Source: Ruminococcaceae bacterium UBA6855 (GTDB lineage Bacteria > Bacillota > Clostridia > Oscillospirales > Acutalibacteraceae). Taken from it: a DNA stretch of 5,661 bases. This document shows positions 1-5,661 of this stretch, in pieces. Positions within the stretch are counted from its first letter, which is position 1; every line of letters begins with the position of its first letter. The translations under genes and the position numbers were made by a program. The DNA lies in the NCBI GenBank assembly GCA_002451755.1, contig DKDF01000115.1:5121-10781 (forward strand), in the 5' to 3' direction. The notes under the pieces were generated by a model that was not told the origin of the DNA, did not search any database, and worked only from the letters and a program-made list of their open reading frames with translations.

Positions 1-1
1 C

Positions 2-487
2 GTGGTCGTCCTTGTCGCCGATACGCTGATGAAAGAAAATCAGCTCTCGGTTGTCCGCAGCTCGCTCGCGTTCAAGGGCTTAAGATCGATAATCTGCCCG
101 ATGTGCGACGGAATGACAGTCGGCGATGAAAGCTCCGATGGCGAGACCCGAATGACCGGAATCTTTGCCGCGGTTATTATGATCGTGCTCTCGATTCTTG
201 CCCATCCCGTGATAATGCGCGTGCCGACTGCGACCCTCGCTGTTATAATCATCTGCACCGCGTGGAAGAAAGTCCGCTTCAAAGTTATCAAAACCGCGTT
301 CAAGAGCAGCAAAAAGGTGTTCGCAATATTGCTCTTTGCCGCAATGGTCGTGGTGGGAATCTTCTGGGATATGGTCGTTGTTATCGATATAGTCTCGATA
401 GGCGCGCTCATCTATTGTTTCGACCGCCGCCGCAAGGTCAGGAAGAAAGCCGAACGCCTCGCGGACATGCGCGAAAAGTCGGAATAA
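2..487 (+). CDS. SulP-like anion permease, C-terminal part (partial, 5' end outside window)
   Basis: The frame is open from the window edge to TAA at 485-487, giving 161 residues, probably the last third of a membrane transporter. The opening stretch VADTLMKENQ followed by GLRSIICP matches the SulP pattern of a polar 'VAD' helix start followed by a 'GL.NI..P' segment. After it come a GETRMTGI loop, a helix at about 51-71, the short VPTATLAVIIICTAW helix at 74-88 (SulP 'IP.A.LA.ill..AW'), and two helices at about 104-121 and 123-140 around FWDMVVVID (SulP 'fD...ai..G'). SulP proteins move sulfate, bicarbonate, dicarboxylates or other anions; the substrate cannot be told here. The protein ends in a 21-residue basic tail, so the usual cytoplasmic STAS domain is absent. 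The stretch before helix 51-71 (MCDGMTVGDESSDG) is also unlike the usual Thr/Ala/Arg-containing SulP segment. The family call comes from remembered sequence patterns; a more distant permease family is possible. The GTG at base 2 is not a credible start. Confidence 0.62.
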   Translation: MVVLVADTLMKENQLSVVRSSLAFKGLRSIICPMCDGMTVGDESSDGETRMTGIFAAVIMIVLSILAHPVIMRVPTATLAVIIICTAWKKVRFKVIKTAFKSSKKVFAILLFAAMVVVGIFWDMVVVIDIVSIGALIYCFDRRRKVRKKAERLADMREKSE

Positions 488-500
488 AATAATAAAATTT

Positions 501-534
501 AAAGCATCCGTGATTTTTTCATCGCGGATGCTTT
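501..534. terminator. Bidirectional intrinsic terminator between convergent genes
   Basis: Bases 501-510 (AAAGCATCCG) are the exact reverse complement of 525-534 (CGGATGCTTT). The stem continues inward through a U-G pair (511/524), G-C (512/523), A-U (513/522) and U-A (514/521), leaving a 6-nt loop at 515-520: about 14 pairs in all. On the plus strand the stem runs into TTTTCTCTT, 14 nt after the permease stop codon. On the minus strand it starts 5 nt after the phoR stop and is followed by an A/T-rich run reading AAATTTTATTATTTTATT. It therefore plausibly ends both transcripts and insulates the two convergent units. The U-tract is broken by C residues on the plus strand and by A residues on the minus strand, so efficiency may differ with direction. 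Confidence 0.88.
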
Positions 535-538
535 TCTC

Positions 539-2197
539 TTATTCACTCAGCGGCAGTGTAACCGTTATGCGCGTGCCTTTGTTTTCTTCGCTCTCTATAG
601 AAACCGTGCCGCCGTGATATTGCACAGCATGCTTGACTATCGACAGCCCAAGTCCTGTGCCGCCGGTCGCCTTTGAATGGCTCTTGTCAACCCGGTAGAA
701 CCGCTCAAAAATTCTTGCCTGATGCTTCGGCGCTATGCCTATTCCCGTGTCCAAAACAGTGAGCTTCGCCGCACCGCCGGCGCTATCTACACTTATATCA
801 ACCTTCCCGCCCTCGCGGTTATATTTTATCGCGTTGTCGCAGAGGTTGTATATTACTTCGTAGAGCAGTCTGGGAACGCCGAAAACATATGCTTCGTTTC
901 CGCTGACAGTGAGCGTCACATCTTTCTTCTTCGCCGCGTCTCCGAGGTCTTCGGCGATCTCCTGCGACAGCGAGAGAAGTCCTATTCTTTCATGCGGCAT
1001 CTCGTCGCCCTCGTCGAGCTGAGAGAGCCTGATTATATCATTTATAAGACTGACGAGCCTCTGCGCCTCCGAGCGTATGTGCCCGACAAAGCGCGGCATA
1101 TCCTCGTCCCGAACCATTCCGTTTTCGATAAGCTCCGCGCTCCCGATTATGCCCTGAAGCGGAGTTTTCAGCTCGTGCGATACGTTCGCCGTGAACTCGC
1201 GCCGCATCTTCTCGGCATTCTGCTGTTCCGTCATGTCGAAGAACAAAATTACCGATCCGCGCGCCGAGCCGTCAGACTCTATGCGGCTGATGTCAAATTG
1301 ATATATCCTCCCGCTGTATTTTGTGCGCGTCTCGCTGTGTCCGCTCTCTTCGGCGCGCTTTATCGCGGCGGATATATCGCAGCTGCGGTCAATTGAAACA
1401 AAATCCTTGCCGATGCATTCTTCGTCCGCTTCAAACAGTCGGCACGCGGCGGGGTTTATGCTCAGTATCTTTCCGTCGTTGTCGAGGAGCACAAGCCCCT
1501 CTTTCATGTTGTCCGTTATCTGCGTGAACTCGTCCGTCTTTTTCTGCAGAGCCTTTATTTGTTCTTTTATCTGCTCGTGCTGGCGGTTTATCCTGCTGAG
1601 CAGGGGAGCGATTTCGTCATATGTCTTGTTTTCGAGCGGGTGCTCGAGGTCGAGCGAGTTGAGCGGCTCGACTATCTTCTTTGAAAGCCGCGCCGCAATG
1701 ACCGCCGAGATTATCAGCGCGGCGACTATCACTATAAGTATCGGCTGCATCGCCTCAAAGACAAGCACACCTATAGTCTCACGGCTCGATGAAATCCTGA
1801 GAACATTGCCGTCGGCGAGCTTCTTCGCGATATATGTCGTCTTTTTGAGCAGGGTGGAGGAGTACCTCGTGCTGTGTCCCTCGCCCATTTCAAGAGCTTC
1901 CTTTATCTCTTCTCTGTCCGCGTGGTTAGCGAGCGTGTCCGCATCCTCGCGGGTGTCGTATATCACTTTTCCGTCGGCACTTATCAGCGTCAGACGGAAT
2001 CTGTCGGTTTTTATGGATTCGAGATATCCGCTCCCGCTCATGTCTACCGCCGCGGCGGCGAGATTGAGCTCGTCTCTCATCTGATTTTCAAATGCGTTGC
2101 TGTAGTATTCGTACAGGCATCCGGTGATTATGGCGAGCGACGCTAAGAGCACGCAGAACGCCGCGAAGAAAATCGATCTGAAAATCCGCTTTGTCAT
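539..2197 (-). CDS. phoR: Phosphate-regulon sensor histidine kinase PhoR
   Basis: Membrane sensor kinase of 552 residues that phosphorylates the response regulator encoded just upstream. Domains in order: a membrane helix at about 8-28; an extracytoplasmic sensor region at about 29-150 with the RLTLISADGKVIYDT signature at 68-82 typical of Gram-positive PhoR; a second helix at about 151-169; a shortened HAMP-like linker at about 170-220 (EPL at 177-179, DEIAPLL at 194-200); a PAS domain at about 222-325; a HisKA domain with phospho-acceptor His341 in FTANVSHELKTPLQGI; and a HATPase domain with N-box NLCDNAIKYN (451-460), G1 DTGIGI (483-488), F-box FERFYRVD (497-504) and G2 GGTGLGLSIVKH (512-523). 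No core motif is missing. The ATG overlaps the phoB stop by 4 nt (ATGA), with GGAGG at 2205-2209 seven bases upstream, which fixes the start and implies translational coupling. The E. coli protein lacks the large extracytoplasmic domain, so the layout is of the Bacillus/Clostridium type. The name rests on architecture plus operon context; the motifs alone would also fit a generic PAS-HisKA kinase. Confidence 0.93.
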   Translation of the reverse strand: MTKRIFRSIFFAAFCVLLASLAIITGCLYEYYSNAFENQMRDELNLAAAAVDMSGSGYLESIKTDRFRLTLISADGKVIYDTREDADTLANHADREEIKEALEMGEGHSTRYSSTLLKKTTYIAKKLADGNVLRISSSRETIGVLVFEAMQPILIVIVAALIISAVIAARLSKKIVEPLNSLDLEHPLENKTYDEIAPLLSRINRQHEQIKEQIKALQKKTDEFTQITDNMKEGLVLLDNDGKILSINPAACRLFEADEECIGKDFVSIDRSCDISAAIKRAEESGHSETRTKYSGRIYQFDISRIESDGSARGSVILFFDMTEQQNAEKMRREFTANVSHELKTPLQGIIGSAELIENGMVRDEDMPRFVGHIRSEAQRLVSLINDIIRLSQLDEGDEMPHERIGLLSLSQEIAEDLGDAAKKKDVTLTVSGNEAYVFGVPRLLYEVIYNLCDNAIKYNREGGKVDISVDSAGGAAKLTVLDTGIGIAPKHQARIFERFYRVDKSHSKATGGTGLGLSIVKHAVQYHGGTVSIESEENKGTRITVTLPLSE

Positions 2198-2871
2198 TTG
2201 CCGGCCTCCAGACGGTAGCCGACTCCGCGAACCGTCTTTATCATCTCGCCGAACCTGCCGAGCTTCTGGCGCAGCGTGCGTATGTGCATGTCAACCGTGC
2301 GCGTCTCGCCGCAGTAGTCCGTGCTCCAGACTTCCTCCATCAGCTTGTCGCGCGTGAATGCCGTGCCCGGGTTCGAAAGAAAGAGCTTGAGAAGCTCGAA
2401 TTCTTTGTATGTCAGAACTATCTTTTTGCCGTCGCCCGTGACCGTGTGCTCGTCGAGGTTCACCTCAAGCCCGTCCGCTTTCAGAATATGCTCCTGCGCC
2501 TTGGGCTTGCAGCGGCGCAGAACTGCCTTGACGCAGGAGACGAGCTCCATCACACCGAACGGCTTCGTCAGATAGTAGTCCGCGCCGAGGTCGAGCCCTG
2601 TTATCTTGTCGTATTCGGTGTCCTTTGCCGTCGCCATAACAACGGGAATGTCGCAGAGCTCCGAAGACGCTTTCATCCTGCGCAGAAGATCGATGCCGCT
2701 GATGCCGGGCAGCATAACATCGATAACCGCAAGCTCCGGCTTCTCGCCGCCGTTTAAAGCCTCCCAGAACGAAGTGCCGTCCTCGAAGCCCCTGGCTTCT
2801 ATTCCTGTCGATTGCAGTGCATAAACCTCAATGTCACGTATGCTCGCGTCGTCCTCAACGCACCAGATCAT
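2194..2871 (-). CDS. phoB: OmpR/PhoB-family phosphate response regulator (PhoB, called PhoP in Bacillus)
   Basis: DNA-binding response regulator of 225 residues, full length for the family. The receiver domain spans about 1-120: acidic pocket EDD at 6-8, phospho-acceptor Asp51 in VIDVMLPGISG, Thr81 (MATAK), aromatic switch Tyr100 and invariant Lys103 in YYLTKPF. A winged-helix domain follows at about 128-222, with LTYKEFELLKLFLSNPG (153-169), the recognition-helix stretch TVDMHIRTLRQKLG (192-205) and the C-terminal hairpin VRGVGYRLE (214-222). When phosphorylated by PhoR it should bind tandem direct repeats in Pho-regulon promoters and activate them, probably including this operon's own promoter outside the window. 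It starts 3 nt after the phoU stop and ends in the 4-nt overlap with phoR. The receiver and output domains place it in the OmpR/PhoB class; the phosphate role is inferred from the pst-phoU-phoR context. Confidence 0.93.
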   Translation of the reverse strand: MIWCVEDDASIRDIEVYALQSTGIEARGFEDGTSFWEALNGGEKPELAVIDVMLPGISGIDLLRRMKASSELCDIPVVMATAKDTEYDKITGLDLGADYYLTKPFGVMELVSCVKAVLRRCKPKAQEHILKADGLEVNLDEHTVTGDGKKIVLTYKEFELLKLFLSNPGTAFTRDKLMEEVWSTDYCGETRTVDMHIRTLRQKLGRFGEMIKTVRGVGYRLEAGK

Positions 2872-2874
2872 AAG

Positions 2875-3519
2875 TTAATCCTCCTTGTGCTCTCCCGTTA
2901 CCGAAAATATGACCCATTCGGCAAGGTTGGTCGCGTGGTCGCCTATGCGTTCAAAGTATTTGGCTATCATAAGAAGGTCGAGTATGTATTCGCCGTCCGA
3001 TGGGTCGTTGGCTATCCTTGAGATAAGCTTTTTCTTGACCTCGTCGAAATATGTGTCCACCGTGTCGTCCTGACTTATGACATCCTGCGCTAATATTGTA
3101 TCACATTTTACGTATGCATCAATACTTTGTGTTACCATTTTTATAACGGAATGCGCCATATTTACAAGAAGTCCTCCGCTTTCGTCGCCGCGTCCGCCGA
3201 GAAAGGTGATTATTTCCGCTATGTCCTCTGCCTGGTCGCCGATGCGCTCCATGTCGGTTATCATTTTGAGCGCGGCGGATATCTGGCGCAGATCGCGTGC
3301 AACGGGCTGCTGCTGGAGAAGCAGCTTCAGGCACAGCGACTCTATCGTTCTCTCTTTTTCGTCTATTTCGCTGTCAAAAGGGGAGACTTTGGAAGCGGCG
3401 GCGGAGTCTCCGCTTTCCAGAGCGCCTGCGGCGAGAGAGATAACCTTTTCGCAAAGTGCGCCCATCTCTATCATTTCTCTGTTGAGCAGCGCAAGCTGTT
3501 CGTCAAATCTGCTTCTCAT
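2875..3519 (-). CDS. phoU: Phosphate signalling protein PhoU
   Basis: Cytoplasmic all-helical protein of 214 residues, the usual PhoU length. It links the PstSCAB transporter to PhoR, keeping the kinase in its inhibitory state when phosphate is sufficient, and helps limit phosphate uptake. The two expected three-helix repeats are visible, each with the E..D metal-binding signature: DMERIGDQAEDIAE at 89-102 in the first half and YFERIGDHATNLAEWV at 189-203 in the second. The N-terminal MRSRFDEQLALLNREMIEMG fits the family's start, and the QQQPVARDLRQI stretch at 69-80 is a further family hallmark. The ATG overlaps the pstB stop by one base (TAATG). GGGAGG at 3528-3533 lies 8 nt upstream, within pstB, and supports this start over the internal Met16. 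Its place between pstB and phoB fits its role as the bridge between transporter and two-component system. Confidence 0.96.
   Translation of the reverse strand: MRSRFDEQLALLNREMIEMGALCEKVISLAAGALESGDSAAASKVSPFDSEIDEKERTIESLCLKLLLQQQPVARDLRQISAALKMITDMERIGDQAEDIAEIITFLGGRGDESGGLLVNMAHSVIKMVTQSIDAYVKCDTILAQDVISQDDTVDTYFDEVKKKLISRIANDPSDGEYILDLLMIAKYFERIGDHATNLAEWVIFSVTGEHKED
2880..2886 (-). promoter_or_regulatory. phoB ribosome binding site inside the 3' end of phoU
   Basis: On the minus strand the bases read AAGGAGG, 8 nt before the phoB ATG, close to a perfect match to the 16S rRNA tail. The site overlaps the last phoU codons (His-Lys-Glu-Asp-stop), so ribosomes finishing phoU pass over it. 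It fixes the phoB start and suggests coupled PhoU and PhoB synthesis. Confidence 0.85.
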
Positions 3520-4280
3520 TATCCGAACCTCCCGGTTATATAGTCTTCTGTGCGCTTGTCCTTCGGCTGAGAGAATATTTCGTCAGTAGCTCCGCACTCT
3601 ATCAGCTCGCCGAGCAGGAAAAATGCAGTATTGTCCGATATTCTGACAGCCTGCTGCATGTTGTGGGTCACTATGATTATGGTGTATTTTTCCTTGAGGT
3701 TTATGGCGAGCTCCTCTATTTTGGAGGTCGATATCGGGTCAAGAGCGCTCGTGGGCTCGTCCATGAGCAGTACCTCCGGCTCGACCGCGAGCGCACGAGC
3801 AATGCACAGCCGCTGCTGCTGACCGCCGGAAAGTCCGAGAGCATTCTTTTTGAGACGATCTTTTACCTCGTCCCATATCGCCGCTCCGCGCAGGGACTGC
3901 TCAACTATCTCGTCAAGCTTCGCTTTCGATCTTATTCCGTGCGTGCGCGGCCCGTAGGCGACATTGTCGTATATACTCATCGGAAACGGGTTCGGCTTTT
4001 GAAAAACCATGCCGATCTGCCGCCGAAGCTCGCTGACATCGACAGACTGCGAAAAGATATCTTCTCCGTTGTATCTTACCTCTCCGGTTATTTTTACCCC
4101 CGGAATAAGATCGTTCATTCTGTCAAGTGTTTTTAAAAATGTGGACTTTCCGCAGCCCGAGGGACCGATGAGTGCTGTTATGCTGTTTCTTTCAATCTCT
4201 ATATTTATATCTTTGAGCGCCTGATGCTCGCCGTACCAGAGATTTAAATTGCCGACGGAAATTATACTGTTGTCTTTCAT
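3519..4280 (-). CDS. pstB: Phosphate ABC transporter ATP-binding protein PstB
   Basis: Cytoplasmic ATPase of 253 residues, full length, that powers phosphate import through PstC/PstA. Motifs in order: Walker A GPSGCGKST (39-47); Q-loop FQKPNPFPMSIYDNVAYGPR (93-112), the stretch that separates PstB from other ABC ATPases; signature LSGGQQQR (150-157); Walker B VLLMDEP (170-176) with Asp174 and catalytic Glu175; D-loop SALD (178-181); switch His206 in VTHNM. The N-terminal NLNLWYGEHQAL (11-22) and C-terminal RTEDYITGRFG (243-253) are also typical of the family. The start is set by AAGGAG at 4287-4292. The 11-nt gap to pstA is the longest in the operon. All catalytic residues are present, so it should be active. 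Confidence 0.98.
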   Translation of the reverse strand: MKDNSIISVGNLNLWYGEHQALKDINIEIERNSITALIGPSGCGKSTFLKTLDRMNDLIPGVKITGEVRYNGEDIFSQSVDVSELRRQIGMVFQKPNPFPMSIYDNVAYGPRTHGIRSKAKLDEIVEQSLRGAAIWDEVKDRLKKNALGLSGGQQQRLCIARALAVEPEVLLMDEPTSALDPISTSKIEELAINLKEKYTIIIVTHNMQQAVRISDNTAFFLLGELIECGATDEIFSQPKDKRTEDYITGRFG

Positions 4281-4286
4281 ATCTTT

Positions 4287-4292
4287 CTCCTT
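4287..4292 (-). promoter_or_regulatory. pstB ribosome binding site overlapping the pstA stop codon
   Basis: The minus strand reads TAAAGGAGAAAGATATG: the TAA of pstA supplies the first A of AAGGAG, which sits 6 nt before the pstB ATG. The layout fixes the pstB start and fits translational coupling within the transporter genes. Confidence 0.8.
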
Positions 4293-5152
4293 TATATCTG
4301 CTTGCGCTTTTTGAAGCAGCGCGAGACAAGTGAGGCTGAGAGGTTTATAAGCACTGTCATCGCCATGAGTATCGCCGCTATGGCAAATGCCGTCGCGAAA
4401 TCTCCCTGCTCCTTGGCATAGACATACAGCGCCACCGTGAGCGTTGAGCCAGCGCTTTTGAGTCCGTCAAAAAAGTTATTGAGCGTGTGCGCAAAGCCCG
4501 CCGTGAACAGCAGAGCCGCCGACTCTCCGACGATGCGTCCTACCGAAAGAATGCAGCCTGTCACTATGCCGTCGATGCAGCCGGGTAGGACGACGGTTCT
4601 TATCGTTCTCCATTTTCCCGCACCCAGCCCGAAAGCACCCTCACGGTAGCTCTGCGGAACGGTTTTCAGGCTCTCCTGAGTTGTGCGCATGACCGTTGGC
4701 AGGTTCATGATAACGAGCGTCAGCGCGCCCGCCATAAGCGATGTTTTCATGCCCATAAATTGGCAGAAGAAAAGCATGCCGACAAGACCGTATATTATGG
4801 ACGGAATACCAGAGAGCGTCTCCGCCGCGTATTCTATCACCGCAACGAGCTTTTTGTTTGATGCGTATTCGTTGAGGTATATCGCCGCGCCCACGCCGAG
4901 GGGAAGTATGATAACGAGCGAAGCGATTATTATGTACAGCGTGTTGAGTATGTCGGGCAGTATGCCTATCCTGTCCGAAAGATAGCTCGGTGATGTGGAT
5001 ATCAGCTCCCATGACAGGTTGGGAAATCCTTTTGTTATAACATAGCCCGCCATAAACAGCACGAGCAGGCAGACGGCGGCCGAGGCAATGCGGACAATGG
5101 TCTTCATCAATATCTCATAAGCTTTGCGCTTTGTGTGTATTCTGCTTTTCAT
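4292..5152 (-). CDS. pstA: Phosphate ABC transporter permease PstA
   Basis: Inner-membrane channel subunit of 286 residues that pairs with PstC. A basic N-terminus is followed by a first helix at about 20-40, a short extracytoplasmic loop (FPNLSWELISTSPSYLSDRIG), and further helices at about 67-91, 107-132, 136-156, 194-215 and 250-275. The protein ends in a positively charged KKRKQI tail. The BPD_transp_1 coupling ('EAA') loop that docks on PstB is clear at 171-190 (EGAFGLGAGKWRTIRTVVLP). Family hallmarks are AIYLNEYA (90-97), SGIPSIIYGLVGM (114-126) and GRIVGESAALLFTAG (205-219). The start lies 3 nt after the pstC stop. AGGGAGG at 5161-5167, 8 nt upstream and inside pstC, supports it. Bases 4773-4794 recur exactly in pstC. 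The product should be functional. Confidence 0.97.
   Translation of the reverse strand: MKSRIHTKRKAYEILMKTIVRIASAAVCLLVLFMAGYVITKGFPNLSWELISTSPSYLSDRIGILPDILNTLYIIIASLVIILPLGVGAAIYLNEYASNKKLVAVIEYAAETLSGIPSIIYGLVGMLFFCQFMGMKTSLMAGALTLVIMNLPTVMRTTQESLKTVPQSYREGAFGLGAGKWRTIRTVVLPGCIDGIVTGCILSVGRIVGESAALLFTAGFAHTLNNFFDGLKSAGSTLTVALYVYAKEQGDFATAFAIAAILMAMTVLINLSASLVSRCFKKRKQI
4773..4794. repeat. 22-nt exact direct repeat, copy in pstA
   Basis: Identical to the last 22 bases of the window (5640-5661). It encodes Tyr-Gly-Leu-Val-Gly-Met plus part of the next Leu in pstA (residues 121-127). The base just before it differs (A at 4772 against G at 5639). Confidence 0.95.
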
Positions 5153-5155
5153 CCG

Positions 5156-5661
5156 TCAGCCCTCCCTGTCCTTTTTGAGAAAGAAATTGAGAACGGCGTT
5201 TATCATCATAATGAACAGGAACAGCACAAGCGCTATGGAGAACAGTGCCTGACGCTGCAGGCCGCTCGAATATGACATCTCGCTTGCAACCGCCGTTGTG
5301 AGAAATCGGACGCTCTCAAACAGCCCGGGCATATTTGCTGCGTTTCCCGAAACCATCATAACAGCCATCGCTTCGCCGATCGCTCTGCCGACGCCGAGCA
5401 CAACAGCAGCTGCGATGCCGCTTTTCGCCGCGGGTACGGATATTCTGAAATATGTTTCGGTCGGCGTTGCGCCGAGGGCGAGCGACGCGTCCTCGTATTC
5501 TTTCGGTACCGACTGAAGCGCGGTGACGGAAACCTTTATTATCGAGGGCAGTATCATAACCGCGAGCACGATTATAGCGGCGAACAGGCTCGCTCCGTCC
5601 GGCAGGTTGAATATTTTCTGTATTCCCGGGACGAGCACGAGCATGCCGACAAGACCGTATA
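5156..5661 (-). CDS. pstC: Phosphate ABC transporter permease PstC, C-terminal part (partial, runs off window end)
   Basis: The frame is open from the window edge to TGA at 5158-5156 and gives 167 complete codons of residue sequence. The methionine at 5644-5642 is internal: Tyr-Gly-Leu-Val-Gly is readable before it, so it should not be used as a start. What remains is roughly the last 55-60% of a normal PstC. The coupling loop that contacts PstB is at fragment residues 55-76 (YEDASLALGATPTETYF, ending in SVP). It is followed by the PstC hallmark GRAIGEAMAVMMVSGNA (91-107) and a final pair of segments with SSGLQRQALFSIALVLFLF (131-149), then a basic KKDREG end. GEAMAVMMVSGN separates PstC from PstA, whose equivalent is GESAALLFTAG. 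As the promoter-proximal gene here it should follow pstS, which is not in the window. Confidence 0.95.
   Translation of the reverse strand, partial: YGLVGMLVLVPGIQKIFNLPDGASLFAAIIVLAVMILPSIIKVSVTALQSVPKEYEDASLALGATPTETYFRISVPAAKSGIAAAVVLGVGRAIGEAMAVMMVSGNAANMPGLFESVRFLTTAVASEMSYSSGLQRQALFSIALVLFLFIMMINAVLNFFLKKDREG
5640..5661. repeat. 22-nt exact direct repeat, copy in pstC at the window edge
   Basis: Second copy of 4773-4794, in the same reading frame, encoding the same YGLVGM(L) segment. It ends exactly at the last base of the window, so the identity may extend further. Confidence 0.95.

Noticed and set aside
40..411. Minus-strand frame of 123 codons opposite the permease fragment
   Set aside because: The plus-strand frame has permease-like helices and a terminator placed after its stop. 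The antisense product is a low-complexity Ile/Thr-rich shadow.
488..538. Possible small gene, promoter or Pho box in the convergent gap
   Set aside because: The 51 nt are taken up by the terminator hairpin and its A/T-rich flanks. The gap lies downstream of both genes, so no promoter is expected.
677..2084. Two long plus-strand open frames (677-1396, 239 codons; 1323-2084, 253 codons) opposite phoR
   Set aside because: They lie fully antisense to a kinase with every family motif intact. Their translations show no recognisable domain and are of the kind produced by antisense reading of a codon-biased gene.
2191..2757. Plus-strand open frame of 188 codons opposite phoB
   Set aside because: It is antisense to a complete response regulator and has no recognisable domain.
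3077..4136. Plus-strand frames opposite phoU and pstB (3077-3589, 3127-3543, 3663-4136)
   Set aside because: They are shadows of PhoU and PstB, whose motifs are complete on the minus strand. They have no convincing starts or family features.
5156..5644. Reading pstC as a complete 162-residue protein starting at the Met at 5644
   Set aside because: The frame stays open to the window edge and reads YGLVG before this Met, within a conserved membrane segment. The start is outside the window.
1..5661. Mobile element, CRISPR array, RNA gene, riboswitch or novel defence-type system
   Set aside because: No transposase or integrase frame, no regularly spaced repeats, no tRNA/rRNA-like stretch and no leader long enough for a riboswitch. 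Coding by recognisable genes covers nearly every base.

Overview
The window carries the distal part of a phosphate-starvation (Pho) operon on the minus strand and, converging on it, the 3' end of an anion-transporter gene on the plus strand. The likely source is a Gram-positive Bacillota, probably a gut- or sediment-type Clostridia. This rests on strong AGGAGG-type ribosome binding sites before most genes, mid-range G+C by eye, the pstCAB-phoU-phoB-phoR order, and a PhoR with a large extracytoplasmic sensor domain of the Bacillus/Clostridium type. The lineage is an inference from style, not from a marker gene.

Layout. Bases 2-487 (+) hold the C-terminal 161 residues of a SulP-like permease, which stops right after its last membrane helix with no STAS domain. 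Bases 488-538 hold a strong hairpin that can serve as a terminator in both directions. Bases 539-5661 (-) are an almost gap-free operon, read in transcription order: pstC (cut by the window edge), pstA, pstB, phoU, phoB (phoP-type) and phoR. Gene junctions are 3 nt, 11 nt, a 1-nt overlap (TAATG), 3 nt and a 4-nt overlap (ATGA). Every downstream ribosome binding site lies inside the end of the preceding gene or on its stop codon, so the genes are almost certainly co-transcribed and translationally coupled. No promoter is expected in the window. The operon promoter and pstS, the phosphate-binding lipoprotein gene, should lie beyond base 5661.

How the genes work together. PstC and PstA form the membrane channel of the high-affinity phosphate ABC importer and PstB is its ATPase. 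PhoU links the transport state of PstSCAB to the sensor kinase PhoR, holding it in check when phosphate is plentiful. PhoR phosphorylates PhoB, which activates the Pho regulon, probably including this operon. All key catalytic and signalling residues are visible, so the system looks intact.

I found no mobile element, CRISPR array, tRNA/rRNA gene or undescribed system. There is no gene-free stretch above 51 bases. The points most worth a second look are an exact, same-frame 22-nt repeat shared by pstA and pstC whose second copy stops at the last base of the window, and the divergent SulP-like protein that lacks a STAS domain.
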